Position numbers and translations under genes: made by a program. From assembly GCA_015056795.1 (NCBI GenBank), contig SVFO01000002.1, positions 96,962 to 160,961 on the forward strand: 64,000 nucleotides of DNA, read 5' to 3'. Source of the stretch: Lachnospiraceae bacterium. GTDB taxonomy: Bacteria > Bacillota > Clostridia > Lachnospirales > Lachnospiraceae. This document shows, piece after piece, positions 44,678-53,630 of the stretch (position 1 is its first letter; the number at the start of each line of letters is the position of its first letter). The notes under the pieces were generated by a model that did no database searches, was not told the DNA's origin, and worked only from the letters and a program-made list of their open reading frames with translations.

Positions 44678-45736
44678 CTAACGAACCCGCAGATTCTTCC
44701 TGAAATAAACAAACAAGCTCACCACGACGATCACCACTAAAAGAAATAAACCGCTGAAAATCCAGGCGTTTTTATCCAGATAGATCATGATGGTAAAACG
44801 GTACTGTGTGCTGTTTCCCGCAGGATCCGTGACCGTAACCACATATCTTCCGCTCTTGGTGAGAACGTTGCTGAACAGATTCTCGTACTCATCACCATTC
44901 CTTGTAATGAGCAGCGTATCCTCGCTCACCACGTGCGTAATGGCAACGGGTCCCCTTGCCTTTCCGTCCTCATCCACGCCCTCCAGTACGATGGTCGGCG
45001 GCGTCACGTCCACCGTCACGTCCAGCGTACAAGCGACGTCCGCTTTGGAGCACTCATAGGCGATGACATAATGTCCCTCCTTAGACATGTCCACAAACTT
45101 CCTGGTAAAATCGATTTCCTCTCCCTCCAGCGTCGCTCTCGTGATGCGGAAGCCCTCAGGTACGTTATAGTTCAGAACCTGATTGGTTTTACTGTCCACG
45201 ATCATAAAGGAGAAAAGCTGGGTGGTCGTCGTATTGTCCGAAACCTCAACCGTGTAGCTGCCCAGGCGGGAAATGTTACCTCCCGGGAAATCCACGGCGT
45301 TCCCATTCCAATAAAGCTTCGCCGTCACCGTGTCAGGAATCTTTATGGAAACCTTCCCCTTCACGATCATGCCGTCCGCCACGTTGGCATAGACAATGTC
45401 AGGTCCCGCATAGTACCCGAAGGCCTTCTTCTCAAGATCATAAAACATATTGTCCGCAATCCAGACAGGCTCCATGATCCGTACAGACGAAGACCCGCTT
45501 TGTGAATCCTCGGAAATCTTCTCCCCCGTAAAGGTATCCAGCCTTCCGAACACCTCCTCGCCGGAGACTTCCTCCGCCTTCGCGTGAAGCACCACGCCAC
45601 TCTGTCCCCAAAAAAACATGGCCATCCTGCCGCATGGAAGGAATCCGGCTGCCGCAAGGGCAATCCATGCCGCTGCAGCAATTCTGATCCCCCTCGTTAT
45701 GAACCTTGCCTTACGCACCCTGCTCCACGTCTTCAT
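44678..45736 (-). CDS. Membrane-anchored surface protein with Ig-like domain
   Basis: This 352-aa protein has an N-terminal signal (GIRIAAAAWIALAAAGFL), a beta-rich ectodomain with Ig-like features such as VTDPAGNSTQYRFT, and a C-terminal anchor (IFSGLFLLVVIVVVSLFVYF) followed by RKNLRVR. ATG at 45736 has GGAGG six bases upstream; ATG at 45760 lacks good spacing. The gene overlaps the end of virD4 by 26 bases in another frame, so translation is tightly coupled. It may link the channel to the outside of the wall, which is inference from position. The family is not recognised. Confidence 0.78.
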   Translation of the reverse strand: MKTWSRVRKARFITRGIRIAAAAWIALAAAGFLPCGRMAMFFWGQSGVVLHAKAEEVSGEEVFGRLDTFTGEKISEDSQSGSSSVRIMEPVWIADNMFYDLEKKAFGYYAGPDIVYANVADGMIVKGKVSIKIPDTVTAKLYWNGNAVDFPGGNISRLGSYTVEVSDNTTTTQLFSFMIVDSKTNQVLNYNVPEGFRITRATLEGEEIDFTRKFVDMSKEGHYVIAYECSKADVACTLDVTVDVTPPTIVLEGVDEDGKARGPVAITHVVSEDTLLITRNGDEYENLFSNVLTKSGRYVVTVTDPAGNSTQYRFTIMIYLDKNAWIFSGLFLLVVIVVVSLFVYFRKNLRVR

Positions 45737-47741
45737 CCTCATCCTCCAGTACGGCCTCATTGCGGGCCGTCAGGTCATAGAACACCTCATCCGCGCGGAA
45801 CATGTTGCTGCGCAGATCTCCCAGATCCATCTGGCCCATTTGATAATACTTACACAGATAGCTGGGGGTATATTTTGTCATCAGCGGGTAGTTACCGAAG
45901 GTCACGATGATCGCGTTACCCGTGGATTCCTTGTTGTTCAGCTTTTGCAGCTCCGAAGGATAGATCAGCGGCCTTACCTGCGTCTGGTTGGATACGCTGA
46001 AGTCTCCCTCCTTCGCGCCCATGCTGGCGGAGGTGCTCGACGTGCGAACCGTCATATTTCCGCACAGCTCCGAAAATTCCTTACAGGTGCCGATATCATT
46101 CGATCCGATGAACATCTTCATACCGCAGTTGGATTTCACGATGTCCGCCACCTTCTCGCCGTACACGTTGTTCAGCTGGGAATAGCTCTGTACCACCATG
46201 TTGAACCAGATCTTTCTGGAACGGCCTACAGTGATCATCTTGTCGAACTTCTCGATCTTGGGCATGTTACCAAACTCATCGAGAATGAAATACACGTTTC
46301 TCGGAAGGGAAAGGTCCTCCCTGGCGGACGCCACCTTGATCAGCGCCTTATACATACACAGGATAAATACTGCTGCCAGGCCGTGTCTTGTATCCTTCTC
46401 ATCGGGAATCTTCATAAACAATGCCGTCGGCTTCTCCGCAAACTCCTCTGCCCGGATGTCGGTAGCAGAGGTCAGACCGCAGATACCGCGGTCGTTAAAC
46501 ATATTCAGCTTATCAAAGGTGATGGACATATAGGAGGACATCGTGGACTCTGCCGCGGAGAGCACCTGCCTTGACAAGGTCACCGCCTGAGACAGGGGAT
46601 CCCTGCCCTCGAAATACTTCTTTAACGCCTCGAACTCGTTCTCTGAATTGGTAAGCGCCTTGTTCAGGTTAAAGAAGTTAAATTTCTCCTTTGTCATGCC
46701 AAGCTCCGGATCGGCGCTGTCCTCCAGCATGGCAAGACAAGTCGCCATGATGATGGATCTCGCGCCCTTCTCCCAAAGGGGATCCTTCTCATTTTCAATG
46801 GGACAGATTACCGAAATCAAGTCATTTAGATCCTCGTACATCTCATCATAAATCTTCTGCTTTGTCACGGCGATGTCGTCCTGACAATGGGAAATGTCCG
46901 CATATGCCATGCCGTGCCACTCTGCCCAGGACTCTCCCTCGGCGCCCTCGCCGTCCATGCGCTTTAAGTCAGGATAGCCTGCCATGGAATCCCTGTGAAG
47001 CCGAATGCCCTCGCCGGCAGAGAGGAACTCCTGATACATGTCATAGATCCCGCCCAGGGGATTCCAGCGGCTGGAGGTATAGGTGTCACGCAGATCCAAA
47101 AGCAATACATTGTATCCCCTGGACTGCAAAAATTTTGAATGCAGGGAGAACAGCTCACCCTTCGGGTCCGTCATGATCATGCTGCTTCCGCCGCCGCAGG
47201 CGCCAAGGAGCTGGATCATGGGATTGATAAAGGTCGTTGTCTTACCGGAACCGGTAGCACCGATGACCAGGGAATGTGCTCCGGAAAGGAAATTAATGTG
47301 CATCTTACCTTTCTTATCCACGAAGGCGCGGACGGGAATGCCATCCTTCTTTACGCTTCCAAGCTGTTGATAGAGATAACACGGAAAGTACTTATCCCGC
47401 TCCCTGTCCGTAAGGAAGCGGCTGTTTTCCAGGGCGCCCTCCGTCCGTGCGTCCATGCCCTTCTTCTCCCGCATGCTCTTACTGCTCACGGAACGGTAAT
47501 CCGTTACAAATACGAGAAGCAGGACGACAACCACGGCAAACACACCCTGTGCCCAGGTTGTCGGCTCCAGTAAAAGATGCCAGTCAAGGATCAGAGGCTT
47601 TCCGGCGAAGATTCCGTTCATGTTGACGAGTACCGAACGCACGAAAAAGCCCAGCACGAGAATCCCCACCAGAATCAGAAGGAGATACAAAAGTCCCCTG
47701 CCAAGCTTCAAATTTTTTATTTTCTCCAACATACCCTTCAT
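45711..47741 (-). CDS. virD4: VirD4-type coupling ATPase
   Basis: This protein of about 676 aa has two N-terminal membrane helices (about 18-40 and 66-84) and the TraG/VirD4 ATPase domain, with Walker A IGATGSGKTTTF near residue 165 and Walker B FILDEFGNMPKIEKF near residue 485. VirD4 proteins select the DNA or protein cargo and hand it to the T4SS channel. The C-terminal acidic tail (DEDEDVEQGA) overlaps the next gene. ATG at 47741 has GGAGG nine bases upstream. A cargo-recognising VirD4 next to VirB4, a VirB6-like protein and a pilin makes the apparatus complete in outline. Confidence 0.93.
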   Translation of the reverse strand: MKGMLEKIKNLKLGRGLLYLLLILVGILVLGFFVRSVLVNMNGIFAGKPLILDWHLLLEPTTWAQGVFAVVVVLLLVFVTDYRSVSSKSMREKKGMDARTEGALENSRFLTDRERDKYFPCYLYQQLGSVKKDGIPVRAFVDKKGKMHINFLSGAHSLVIGATGSGKTTTFINPMIQLLGACGGGSSMIMTDPKGELFSLHSKFLQSRGYNVLLLDLRDTYTSSRWNPLGGIYDMYQEFLSAGEGIRLHRDSMAGYPDLKRMDGEGAEGESWAEWHGMAYADISHCQDDIAVTKQKIYDEMYEDLNDLISVICPIENEKDPLWEKGARSIIMATCLAMLEDSADPELGMTKEKFNFFNLNKALTNSENEFEALKKYFEGRDPLSQAVTLSRQVLSAAESTMSSYMSITFDKLNMFNDRGICGLTSATDIRAEEFAEKPTALFMKIPDEKDTRHGLAAVFILCMYKALIKVASAREDLSLPRNVYFILDEFGNMPKIEKFDKMITVGRSRKIWFNMVVQSYSQLNNVYGEKVADIVKSNCGMKMFIGSNDIGTCKEFSELCGNMTVRTSSTSASMGAKEGDFSVSNQTQVRPLIYPSELQKLNNKESTGNAIIVTFGNYPLMTKYTPSYLCKYYQMGQMDLGDLRSNMFRADEVFYDLTARNEAVLEDEDEDVEQGA

Positions 47742-47858
47742 AGACACTCACCTCCGACATAGCAGGAGCTTCCTGCCATTTCCCGCGCTACGGTCTTTTG
47801 TCTGCTGCATCTTCGCCCTAAGCTAATGCCACGGCTTGTTCCGCCTCTTTCTTTTGCA

Positions 47859-49364
47859 TCAATACAGGTCGCTATAATTATCATAGACGGTACACTTCCC
47901 GTCCTTATCATAGGAATACAGCTTGATGGTCTGGCCGTCACTGTTTGATTTGTTTGCAGTCAATGTTTTGGCGCCGTCCCAGATCTTCAAAACGGTTTTG
48001 TTGGAGTCCTTGCCGTAATGTACCGTTCCGCCTGTCTTTACCAGTCCATAGCTTTCCGCCTTGTCATTGGTTAGGGCTGAACGCATGAACTTTGATTCCC
48101 CCTCGTTGCTCACGCTATAGCCAAGGAACATATTGCCGCCCTTGTGATTCTCCAAGGTTGCCTGCCCATACTTGAAATTACACTGTCCCGCGATCAGCAG
48201 TCCAAAGTTAATGATGGATGAGCCTGCATACATGTCCAACCAACCCTGATCTCCCTCTGTTTTAATGGATCCCTTCGGGGCGCCCGCATACACCCTGCCG
48301 CCGCTTCGGATGATCATGGCACCGCCCTCCTTCATGACAATGCGGGAGCCTGCTGCCGTAGAATCGTAGGGCATGATAATTCCTCCGTCCTCCACGAGGA
48401 TCGTTCCATAGCATTCAATCTCCCCATTGACATAAAAGGGACCGTTCTTCACGCAGAGCACCGAGCCATCGGGTATAGTCAGCTTCACGCCCTCTTTTAG
48501 GAATAAATCGCTGTCCGCCACATAAACCTGATTCGTACCGATAGTATAATCCGAATTGATACAGGTATAAGTATAGTTTGATATTCGATAGCATTCCCAT
48601 TCCATACTATAACCGCCCCAACCGGGCCAGTCGATTCTTTCATACCAGTCATTGTTTGCAGGTTGTTTCGTAAGATAGTAGTCATCCGTCCTTCCCTTGC
48701 CCGGAACTCCCTGTACGAATTTCGGCTTGAACCACCCCTGACTGCTTCCAGCTGGTGCCTCAAGAGCGGAATACTGTGAAGTATCAGCATGCAAATGTTC
48801 GCTGGTTACACGAACATTAGTCCACGGAGAAAAACAATCCTCAATATAATACTGATTGTTTCCTGTACTGTAACCTATTCTAAGGGTAGTCCATTTAGTC
48901 CTAGTAATAAAATAATCCGCAGTCGGATCAATTCTGAAATCTACGTCCGCGCTAGTAACCTTCCAGTTGCTTGCATCGTTATTAATGTCCGACACCTTTG
49001 CAGGGAACCAGTATTTTCCGCCCCGTTCATAGATAAACATCACATTGCCTCTTTGCAATACTTCGTCGCTGGTTTTACAGCGCGTGTATTTGTAGAAGGT
49101 GATGGTTCCCTTTTTGGGATAGTTGTCCGCCTTTACTGTATCCGGCAATCCTCCCGGGATGGGAAGGGCATCCGAAAGCACCAGTACCGCCGCCAGAAGA
49201 ATGGAAAACACACTGCGCCCCAGTGTACGTCCAAAGAACCTCCCGATACTGCGTCCCGTTTTCAGGTCTTCCGTAACATTGCTGTGCGCTGTAAGCCTTC
49301 CTGATATTTGGGTTTCCATTTTCAGTTGTTTTAACCCTTTCCGTCCACCGCATAGCTTCCACAT
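47859..49364 (-). CDS. Secreted protein with beta-solenoid-like core (paralogue A)
   Basis: This 501-aa protein has a long N-terminal region, then a signal peptide ending around VLSDALPIPGG, and a C-terminal half that looks like a right-handed parallel-beta repeat. That half includes LTIPDGSVLCVKNGPFYVNG, GGIIMPYDSTAAGS and MYAGSSIINFGLLIAG. It has no sorting signal or membrane anchor, so it may be released or held by partners. It is a paralogue of the neighbouring protein at 49417-50928, and the two share TITFYK near the start of the mature part. It is in the operon between the pilin and virD4 genes. A surface or pilus-tip role is inference. Confidence 0.78.
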   Translation of the reverse strand: MWKLCGGRKGLKQLKMETQISGRLTAHSNVTEDLKTGRSIGRFFGRTLGRSVFSILLAAVLVLSDALPIPGGLPDTVKADNYPKKGTITFYKYTRCKTSDEVLQRGNVMFIYERGGKYWFPAKVSDINNDASNWKVTSADVDFRIDPTADYFITRTKWTTLRIGYSTGNNQYYIEDCFSPWTNVRVTSEHLHADTSQYSALEAPAGSSQGWFKPKFVQGVPGKGRTDDYYLTKQPANNDWYERIDWPGWGGYSMEWECYRISNYTYTCINSDYTIGTNQVYVADSDLFLKEGVKLTIPDGSVLCVKNGPFYVNGEIECYGTILVEDGGIIMPYDSTAAGSRIVMKEGGAMIIRSGGRVYAGAPKGSIKTEGDQGWLDMYAGSSIINFGLLIAGQCNFKYGQATLENHKGGNMFLGYSVSNEGESKFMRSALTNDKAESYGLVKTGGTVHYGKDSNKTVLKIWDGAKTLTANKSNSDGQTIKLYSYDKDGKCTVYDNYSDLY

Positions 49365-49416
49365 ATGTAATCCCTTCTCCTCAATCCTGTGATCCCTTAC
49401 TGCAAACCTCCCTCAC

Positions 49417-50928
49417 TTATGGGGAATAGCTCGAAATGACTGTGCATTTCCCATTCTTATCATAGGAATACAGCTTGACGGTCTGGCCGTAATTACTGCC
49501 GCTTGCCTTGTTTGCGAGCATTGTGACCGCCCCTTCCCATGTTTTAAGGACGGTGGTATTGGCGCCCTTGCCGTAAAATGTGCCCCCGTTTGTAAGTGAC
49601 TGACCTACGTCAGCAGTGCTGTTTTTCAGTTTTGTCAAAAAATCATTATTCAAAGAAGCTCTTAAAAAAGATTTTTCTTTAGCAATGGAATACCCCAGAT
49701 ACATGGCACCGCCCTTATGATTCTCGATGGTCGCCTGCCCATAGGTAAGATTGCTTTTCCCCACCACCAGAAGACCGAAATTGATGATGGAAGAGCCGGC
49801 GTACATATCTAGCCAGCCATTGTCCCCTTTCGTCCCGAGAGACCCCTTCGGGCAACCGGCGTAAACCTTTCCGCCGCTGCGGATGATCATGGCGCCCCCC
49901 TCCTTCATAACAATGCGGGAGCCCCCCGAGGTGGATTCCATCGGCATAATGATCCCGCCGTCCTCCACCAGAATTGTTCCGTAGCATTCAATCTCACCAT
50001 TCACATAAAACGGCCCGTTCTTCACGCAGAGCACCGAGCCCTCCGGTATGGTCAGCTTTACGTCCTCCTTCAAAAAAAGATCGGAATCCGCCACATAAAC
50101 CTGATTCTCCCCAATGGTATAATTCCTATTGATACAGGTAAAAGTTTTCGTAGATCTGCCATAGACCTCCCAACTTCCGATCGATCCGGTCCATCCATCC
50201 CAGTCCAGTCTTACGCCAAGCCCATTCCCCGCAGACTTCGGTCTCAGCCAGACGGTATTATTATTGATCGTTCCAAACCGCATCTCGAAGCCCTTCCCGC
50301 TGTCTCCCATGCTTCTGTTATAGGGGATCCAGAGCGTAGCCTCATTGGACGCATAATGCAAATGCTCTGTGGTGTGGGTTACATAATACCAAGTTCCATT
50401 CACATATTCATATATATAAAAGCCATCAAAAGCGCTGTATTTTCCGTTAAAGGTCGTTTTTCTGGTCTGAATATTTGACCAATTGGTACGTGTCAGAAAT
50501 TCATCCGACTCCGGATCGATCCTGGGATCCATGTCAATACTCTTGGAAATCCAATGGGACTGTCCGTTATTGATGTCCGTAACGCTCTGTGACATATAAT
50601 AATTGCCATCCTGCTTATGGATCAGCATCACATAGCCCCCACCTGACAGATCGTCCCACTCTCTCAGCCTTGTCCATTTATAAAATGTAATCGTTCCCTT
50701 ACTGGGACCTGCCGCACTTACCGCATCCGGCACCCCCCCTGGAACCGGAAGGGCGTCTGAAAGCACCAGCGCAGCAGAACACAGAAGCGCAAGCATACCG
50801 CGCGCAACCCTGCACCCAAAGTCACGTTTGGTTTTCTGCTTCTGATTCCCGCTCTGATTCCATTTAGGGTTCCAGCCCTGATTCCGTTCCTGATCTCCGT
50901 CTGCGCTTGGCAGCTTCCATTTCCGCAT
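49417..50928 (-). CDS. Secreted protein with beta-solenoid-like core (paralogue B)
   Basis: This 503-aa protein closely resembles the 501-aa protein just downstream. Its signal peptide ends in VLSDALPVPGGVPDAVS. In the C-terminal half, the stretch from LTIPEGSVLCVKNGPF to MYAGSSIINFGLLVVG is almost identical to paralogue A, while the N-terminal parts differ. This pattern points to tandem duplication followed by divergence of the outer domain. GAAGG precedes ATG by seven bases. It lies 208 bases after the pilin stop, beyond the pilin terminator, so transcription into it may be by read-through. Confidence 0.78.
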   Translation of the reverse strand: MRKWKLPSADGDQERNQGWNPKWNQSGNQKQKTKRDFGCRVARGMLALLCSAALVLSDALPVPGGVPDAVSAAGPSKGTITFYKWTRLREWDDLSGGGYVMLIHKQDGNYYMSQSVTDINNGQSHWISKSIDMDPRIDPESDEFLTRTNWSNIQTRKTTFNGKYSAFDGFYIYEYVNGTWYYVTHTTEHLHYASNEATLWIPYNRSMGDSGKGFEMRFGTINNNTVWLRPKSAGNGLGVRLDWDGWTGSIGSWEVYGRSTKTFTCINRNYTIGENQVYVADSDLFLKEDVKLTIPEGSVLCVKNGPFYVNGEIECYGTILVEDGGIIMPMESTSGGSRIVMKEGGAMIIRSGGKVYAGCPKGSLGTKGDNGWLDMYAGSSIINFGLLVVGKSNLTYGQATIENHKGGAMYLGYSIAKEKSFLRASLNNDFLTKLKNSTADVGQSLTNGGTFYGKGANTTVLKTWEGAVTMLANKASGSNYGQTVKLYSYDKNGKCTVISSYSP

Positions 50929-51027
50929 GTTTCAACCTTCTTTCCCAGAGATCGCCTTACCATCCGTTCTTGCCTCTATCCGGCATGCGCCTTCAACGCC
51001 GTTATCTTCCAATTTCAGTATTTCAAT

Positions 51028-51093
51028 AAAAAATTGCCAGCCGATCCGTGGGGCGGATGCAGTCGATCGTCCCGTATCCGACCCCAGCTGGCA
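51028..51093 (-). terminator. Intrinsic terminator after the pilin gene
   Basis: On the minus strand, a stem of TGCCAGC/GCTGGCA (51087-51093 and 51035-51041) with additional GGG/CCC pairs encloses a loop of about 45 bases that has its own CGGAT/ATCCG pairing. The hairpin is directly followed by ATTTTTT (51028-51034). It lies 44 bases after the pilin stop. It should make the pilin message more abundant than the downstream genes, a common arrangement for major structural subunits. Confidence 0.7.
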
Positions 51094-51136
51094 GCTTAAG
51101 TTTAATATTTAGTTGTTGGCGATTAGTACTGCGTGA

Positions 51137-51523
51137 TTATTTCGTTCCGGTCGCCCACTGGGTAAGAGGTCCGATGGCTGCCTTCAGCACTACCATAAGT
51201 ACGAAGATCAAAACGAAACCGATGATGGCGTTCTTCAGATGGGACTTAGCCTTCTCTCTATCCTGAGGCTCCTCTGCCTTCGCAAACTTAACGCCAAGGA
51301 TAACGCAGTAAACGGCGCCCAGAGCGCCAACGATGGCGATGGCAGGTCCCAGCAGGCTGTTGATCAGATCAACAACGGGGCTGGTAACCTTGTCAAAGTT
51401 TACGCTTCCGTCAGGGTTAAAATCGCTTTCGGTATTAGACGCCAGGGAAGTCATGGGCATTACCATGAATGCCGTACTCAGCGCTGCCGCAAGGCCCAAC
51501 ATCTTTTTCATCATTTTTCTCAT
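51137..51523 (-). CDS. VirB2-like pilin
   Basis: This 128-aa protein has a signal peptide (MRKMMKKMLGLAAALSTAFMVMPMTSLAS) and a mature part with two hydrophobic helices (LLGPAIAIVGALGAVYCVILGV and AIIGFVLIFVLMVVLKAAI). A charged hairpin (KFAKAEEPQDREKAKSHLKN) joins them. This is the size and topology of VirB2/TrbC-type conjugal pilins. ATG at 51523 has AGGAGG eight bases upstream; an in-frame ATG at 51544 overlaps that site. The gene is isolated by 328 bases upstream and a terminator downstream, consistent with separate high expression. Confidence 0.82.
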   Translation of the reverse strand: MRKMMKKMLGLAAALSTAFMVMPMTSLASNTESDFNPDGSVNFDKVTSPVVDLINSLLGPAIAIVGALGAVYCVILGVKFAKAEEPQDREKAKSHLKNAIIGFVLIFVLMVVLKAAIGPLTQWATGTK

Positions 51524-51613
51524 TGCTGTTTCCTCCTGTCTCAATCACGTGATTTTTAGGAAGCCTTCTCGTCCCGCGGATCAACGGTTCGCAATTAGCA
51601 TCCAGTTTTTATG

Positions 51614-51630
51614 AAAACGGCCTTCGGCCG
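51614..51630 (-). terminator. Small GC hairpin upstream of the pilin gene
   Basis: CGGCC (51618-51622) and GGCCG (51626-51630) form a five-pair stem with loop TTC. On the minus strand it is followed by TTTT (51614-51617). It could end transcripts from the OmpA-lipoprotein gene or act as an attenuator in the pilin leader. The rest of the 328-base gap (51524-51851) holds no gene. I cannot see a convincing sigma-A promoter in it. Confidence 0.4.
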
Positions 51631-51711
51631 ATTCCACCATGAAAATAACGGCAAAAATCGGATCAAGGTACACGATCTCCATTACAACATTTTACTAAAA
51701 AAAGCCTTTTT

Positions 51712-51741
51712 TTTCAATAGTTTCCAAAAACTCTATTGAAA
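51712..51741. repeat. Inverted repeat in the pilin upstream region
   Basis: TTTCAATAG (51712-51720) and CTATTGAAA (51733-51741) form a perfect 9-bp inverted repeat around a 12-base spacer. A second AT-rich palindrome (AAAAAAAGCCTTTTTTT, about 51696-51713) overlaps its edge. These could be a regulator-binding site or transcript hairpin for the preceding lipoprotein gene. Confidence 0.5.
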
Positions 51742-51851
51742 TTATGGTTATCCTGCCATAATCTGTCCCAATCATACCACGACTCCTCAAAAAATATCCA
51801 TCAAATGTCCATCAAATATCGCATCAATAACAAAAAAAATGATTTTCTCAC

Positions 51852-53612
51852 CTATTCCCCGCCAATTTTGAGTTTGAACTTAAATACGACTCGTCTGGAG
51901 GCTGCCTTGTCGACATTACCCTCCGCGTCATACACGGGATAGTCGTAGGAGCAGCCCTTCGCCGAGATCCTGCCCTCAAGTTCCGGACAAACCTCCAGGC
52001 AATATCGCATGACGTAATTTGCCCGTCTTTCGGAAAGATCCAGATTATAATCATAGGTTCCATCCGTGTCCGTATGTCCCTCCACCTGAATCTCCGAGAT
52101 CGTGTCCGCATACTTCTCGTCCATCACGACGGATCCGTAAACCTTCAGGAACCGGTTCAGGTAATCCTCACCCTCCTGCGTAAGGGAATCCTCCTCCACG
52201 TCAAACAGGATGCTGGAGTCCATCGTCACCTTTCCGGCGTCAGGGTCGATCTCAACTTGAATGTCCGCCTGCCCAAATGCCTTGTGAAGTTCCTCCAGAA
52301 TCGCCGCCCGTTCCTCCAGCAGACGATTTACGATATCCTCGTTTAAGTCCCCTACGGCAACGCCCTCGCCCAGGTTTTCGCCCAGCTGATCCTCATAATA
52401 ATGATTCTCACTGTGCTGATATCGGTAATACCTTCCGTCCGCAACCAAAATCACGCCAAAGGGCTCCGTCCAAAGATACCCAAAGGACATTTCCCCGGGA
52501 GTTTCCTCGAGCTTTAGCTTTCCCGAGACTCTGCCGTAGCGCTTCGTCCATTGAAGGAACAGCTGATCGCCGCTCCCCCTGACAGTCTTTTCGACTGCCC
52601 GTCCGCCGTCCGTAAAATCAATGGCACCCATGCTCTCGTCCCCGGCGTACCAAAAAAAGCCCTGAAGCTCCCCATAGGTATCGTTAGCGTCATTGGCATA
52701 TCCATCCGTATAGGGCACGCTATGCTCCTGCTCCCCGGCCTTTTTGGAAAATGCCGAGGGACAGTAGGTGACGGTGCAGCCCTCCCCGCGCAGCATCAGA
52801 TTTCTCCCCGAGAAGCAAAACTCCAAGACCGTCCACTCCTTCCTGTCAAGTTCAAAGGTCTCGGGATCTGCCTCCCACTCATACAGATGGAGCCGGTTAC
52901 CCTCGACCTCATACAAAAAGGTTGCCGCGGCAGGCTTCTTCTCCTTCGTCAGGTATTCCATCTGAATGACGTTTTGCTTCATTAAATTCTTAAAACTATC
53001 CCAGCAATCGTTATTCCTAAAGCGCCCCAAAAATGCCGAGTGAACCTCTTCCTCCCATTCCCGAAGCTCCCAGGTATTGTTAATCGGTTTCTTCCAGAAA
53101 TAGCTCCCCCAAAGCGTCTCGAAGGCGTTTTTACTCTTGATCTGAATGCCGTCAAGAAGGCTCTTGGAAGCCCCCAATGGGAACGCCCCCTTGATCTCGA
53201 TGGGAAGGGCCGTCAGCTCCACCGGCGTCTCCTTTCCATCCATGGTGACGGAACTTTTCAGGAATTTCACTTCCCCGCAGAACTTTTCACGGTCCAGTTC
53301 ATATTTCACGGCCGGCGTTGCCTCATCGCCCGCCGTCTCCGTCGTAACCCACTCGTCATAGGTATACTGCCCCCAGAGCATGGACGGGAACGTATCCTTC
53401 ATCTCCACCCACCGTGCATCTTCCGTCGAAACCTCATAAATACTTACGGAATTCGCTTCCCCGCTTTCGGAGGGTACGGCTTCGCCCCCTGCGTTCTTCT
53501 GACCGCCGCATCCGCCAAGGACCAGCACCGCCGCCAGCACCAGACATGCCAATGGGAACGGTTTTTTCCGTCTTATCTTGTTTTTTAAACACCTCTGTAA
53601 GAACACCCGCAT
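51852..53612 (-). CDS. Lipoprotein with C-terminal OmpA-like domain
   Basis: This 586-aa lipoprotein has signal FPLACLVLAAVLVLGGCGG with lipobox Cys near residue 35. The middle 400 residues are an unrecognised beta-rich domain. The C-terminal 140 residues are an OmpA-type domain with IQVEGHTDTDGTYDYNLDLSERRANYV, which carries the conserved Asp and Arg that bind the peptidoglycan peptide, followed by a Cys-containing ISAKGCSYDYPV and a final SRRVVFKFK. OmpA domains hold proteins to the wall in Gram-negative cells and in MotB stators. Here a membrane-anchored protein could bridge membrane and wall around the secretion system. GGGAGG lies six bases before ATG. Confidence 0.83.
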   Translation of the reverse strand: MRVFLQRCLKNKIRRKKPFPLACLVLAAVLVLGGCGGQKNAGGEAVPSESGEANSVSIYEVSTEDARWVEMKDTFPSMLWGQYTYDEWVTTETAGDEATPAVKYELDREKFCGEVKFLKSSVTMDGKETPVELTALPIEIKGAFPLGASKSLLDGIQIKSKNAFETLWGSYFWKKPINNTWELREWEEEVHSAFLGRFRNNDCWDSFKNLMKQNVIQMEYLTKEKKPAAATFLYEVEGNRLHLYEWEADPETFELDRKEWTVLEFCFSGRNLMLRGEGCTVTYCPSAFSKKAGEQEHSVPYTDGYANDANDTYGELQGFFWYAGDESMGAIDFTDGGRAVEKTVRGSGDQLFLQWTKRYGRVSGKLKLEETPGEMSFGYLWTEPFGVILVADGRYYRYQHSENHYYEDQLGENLGEGVAVGDLNEDIVNRLLEERAAILEELHKAFGQADIQVEIDPDAGKVTMDSSILFDVEEDSLTQEGEDYLNRFLKVYGSVVMDEKYADTISEIQVEGHTDTDGTYDYNLDLSERRANYVMRYCLEVCPELEGRISAKGCSYDYPVYDAEGNVDKAASRRVVFKFKLKIGGE

Positions 53613-53630
53613 AAACTGCCTCCCTCATCA

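Noticed and set aside
51545..51700. A riboswitch, such as a c-di-GMP element, in the pilin leader
   Set aside because: I could not find the conserved core of any riboswitch class I know. Only small hairpins are visible.
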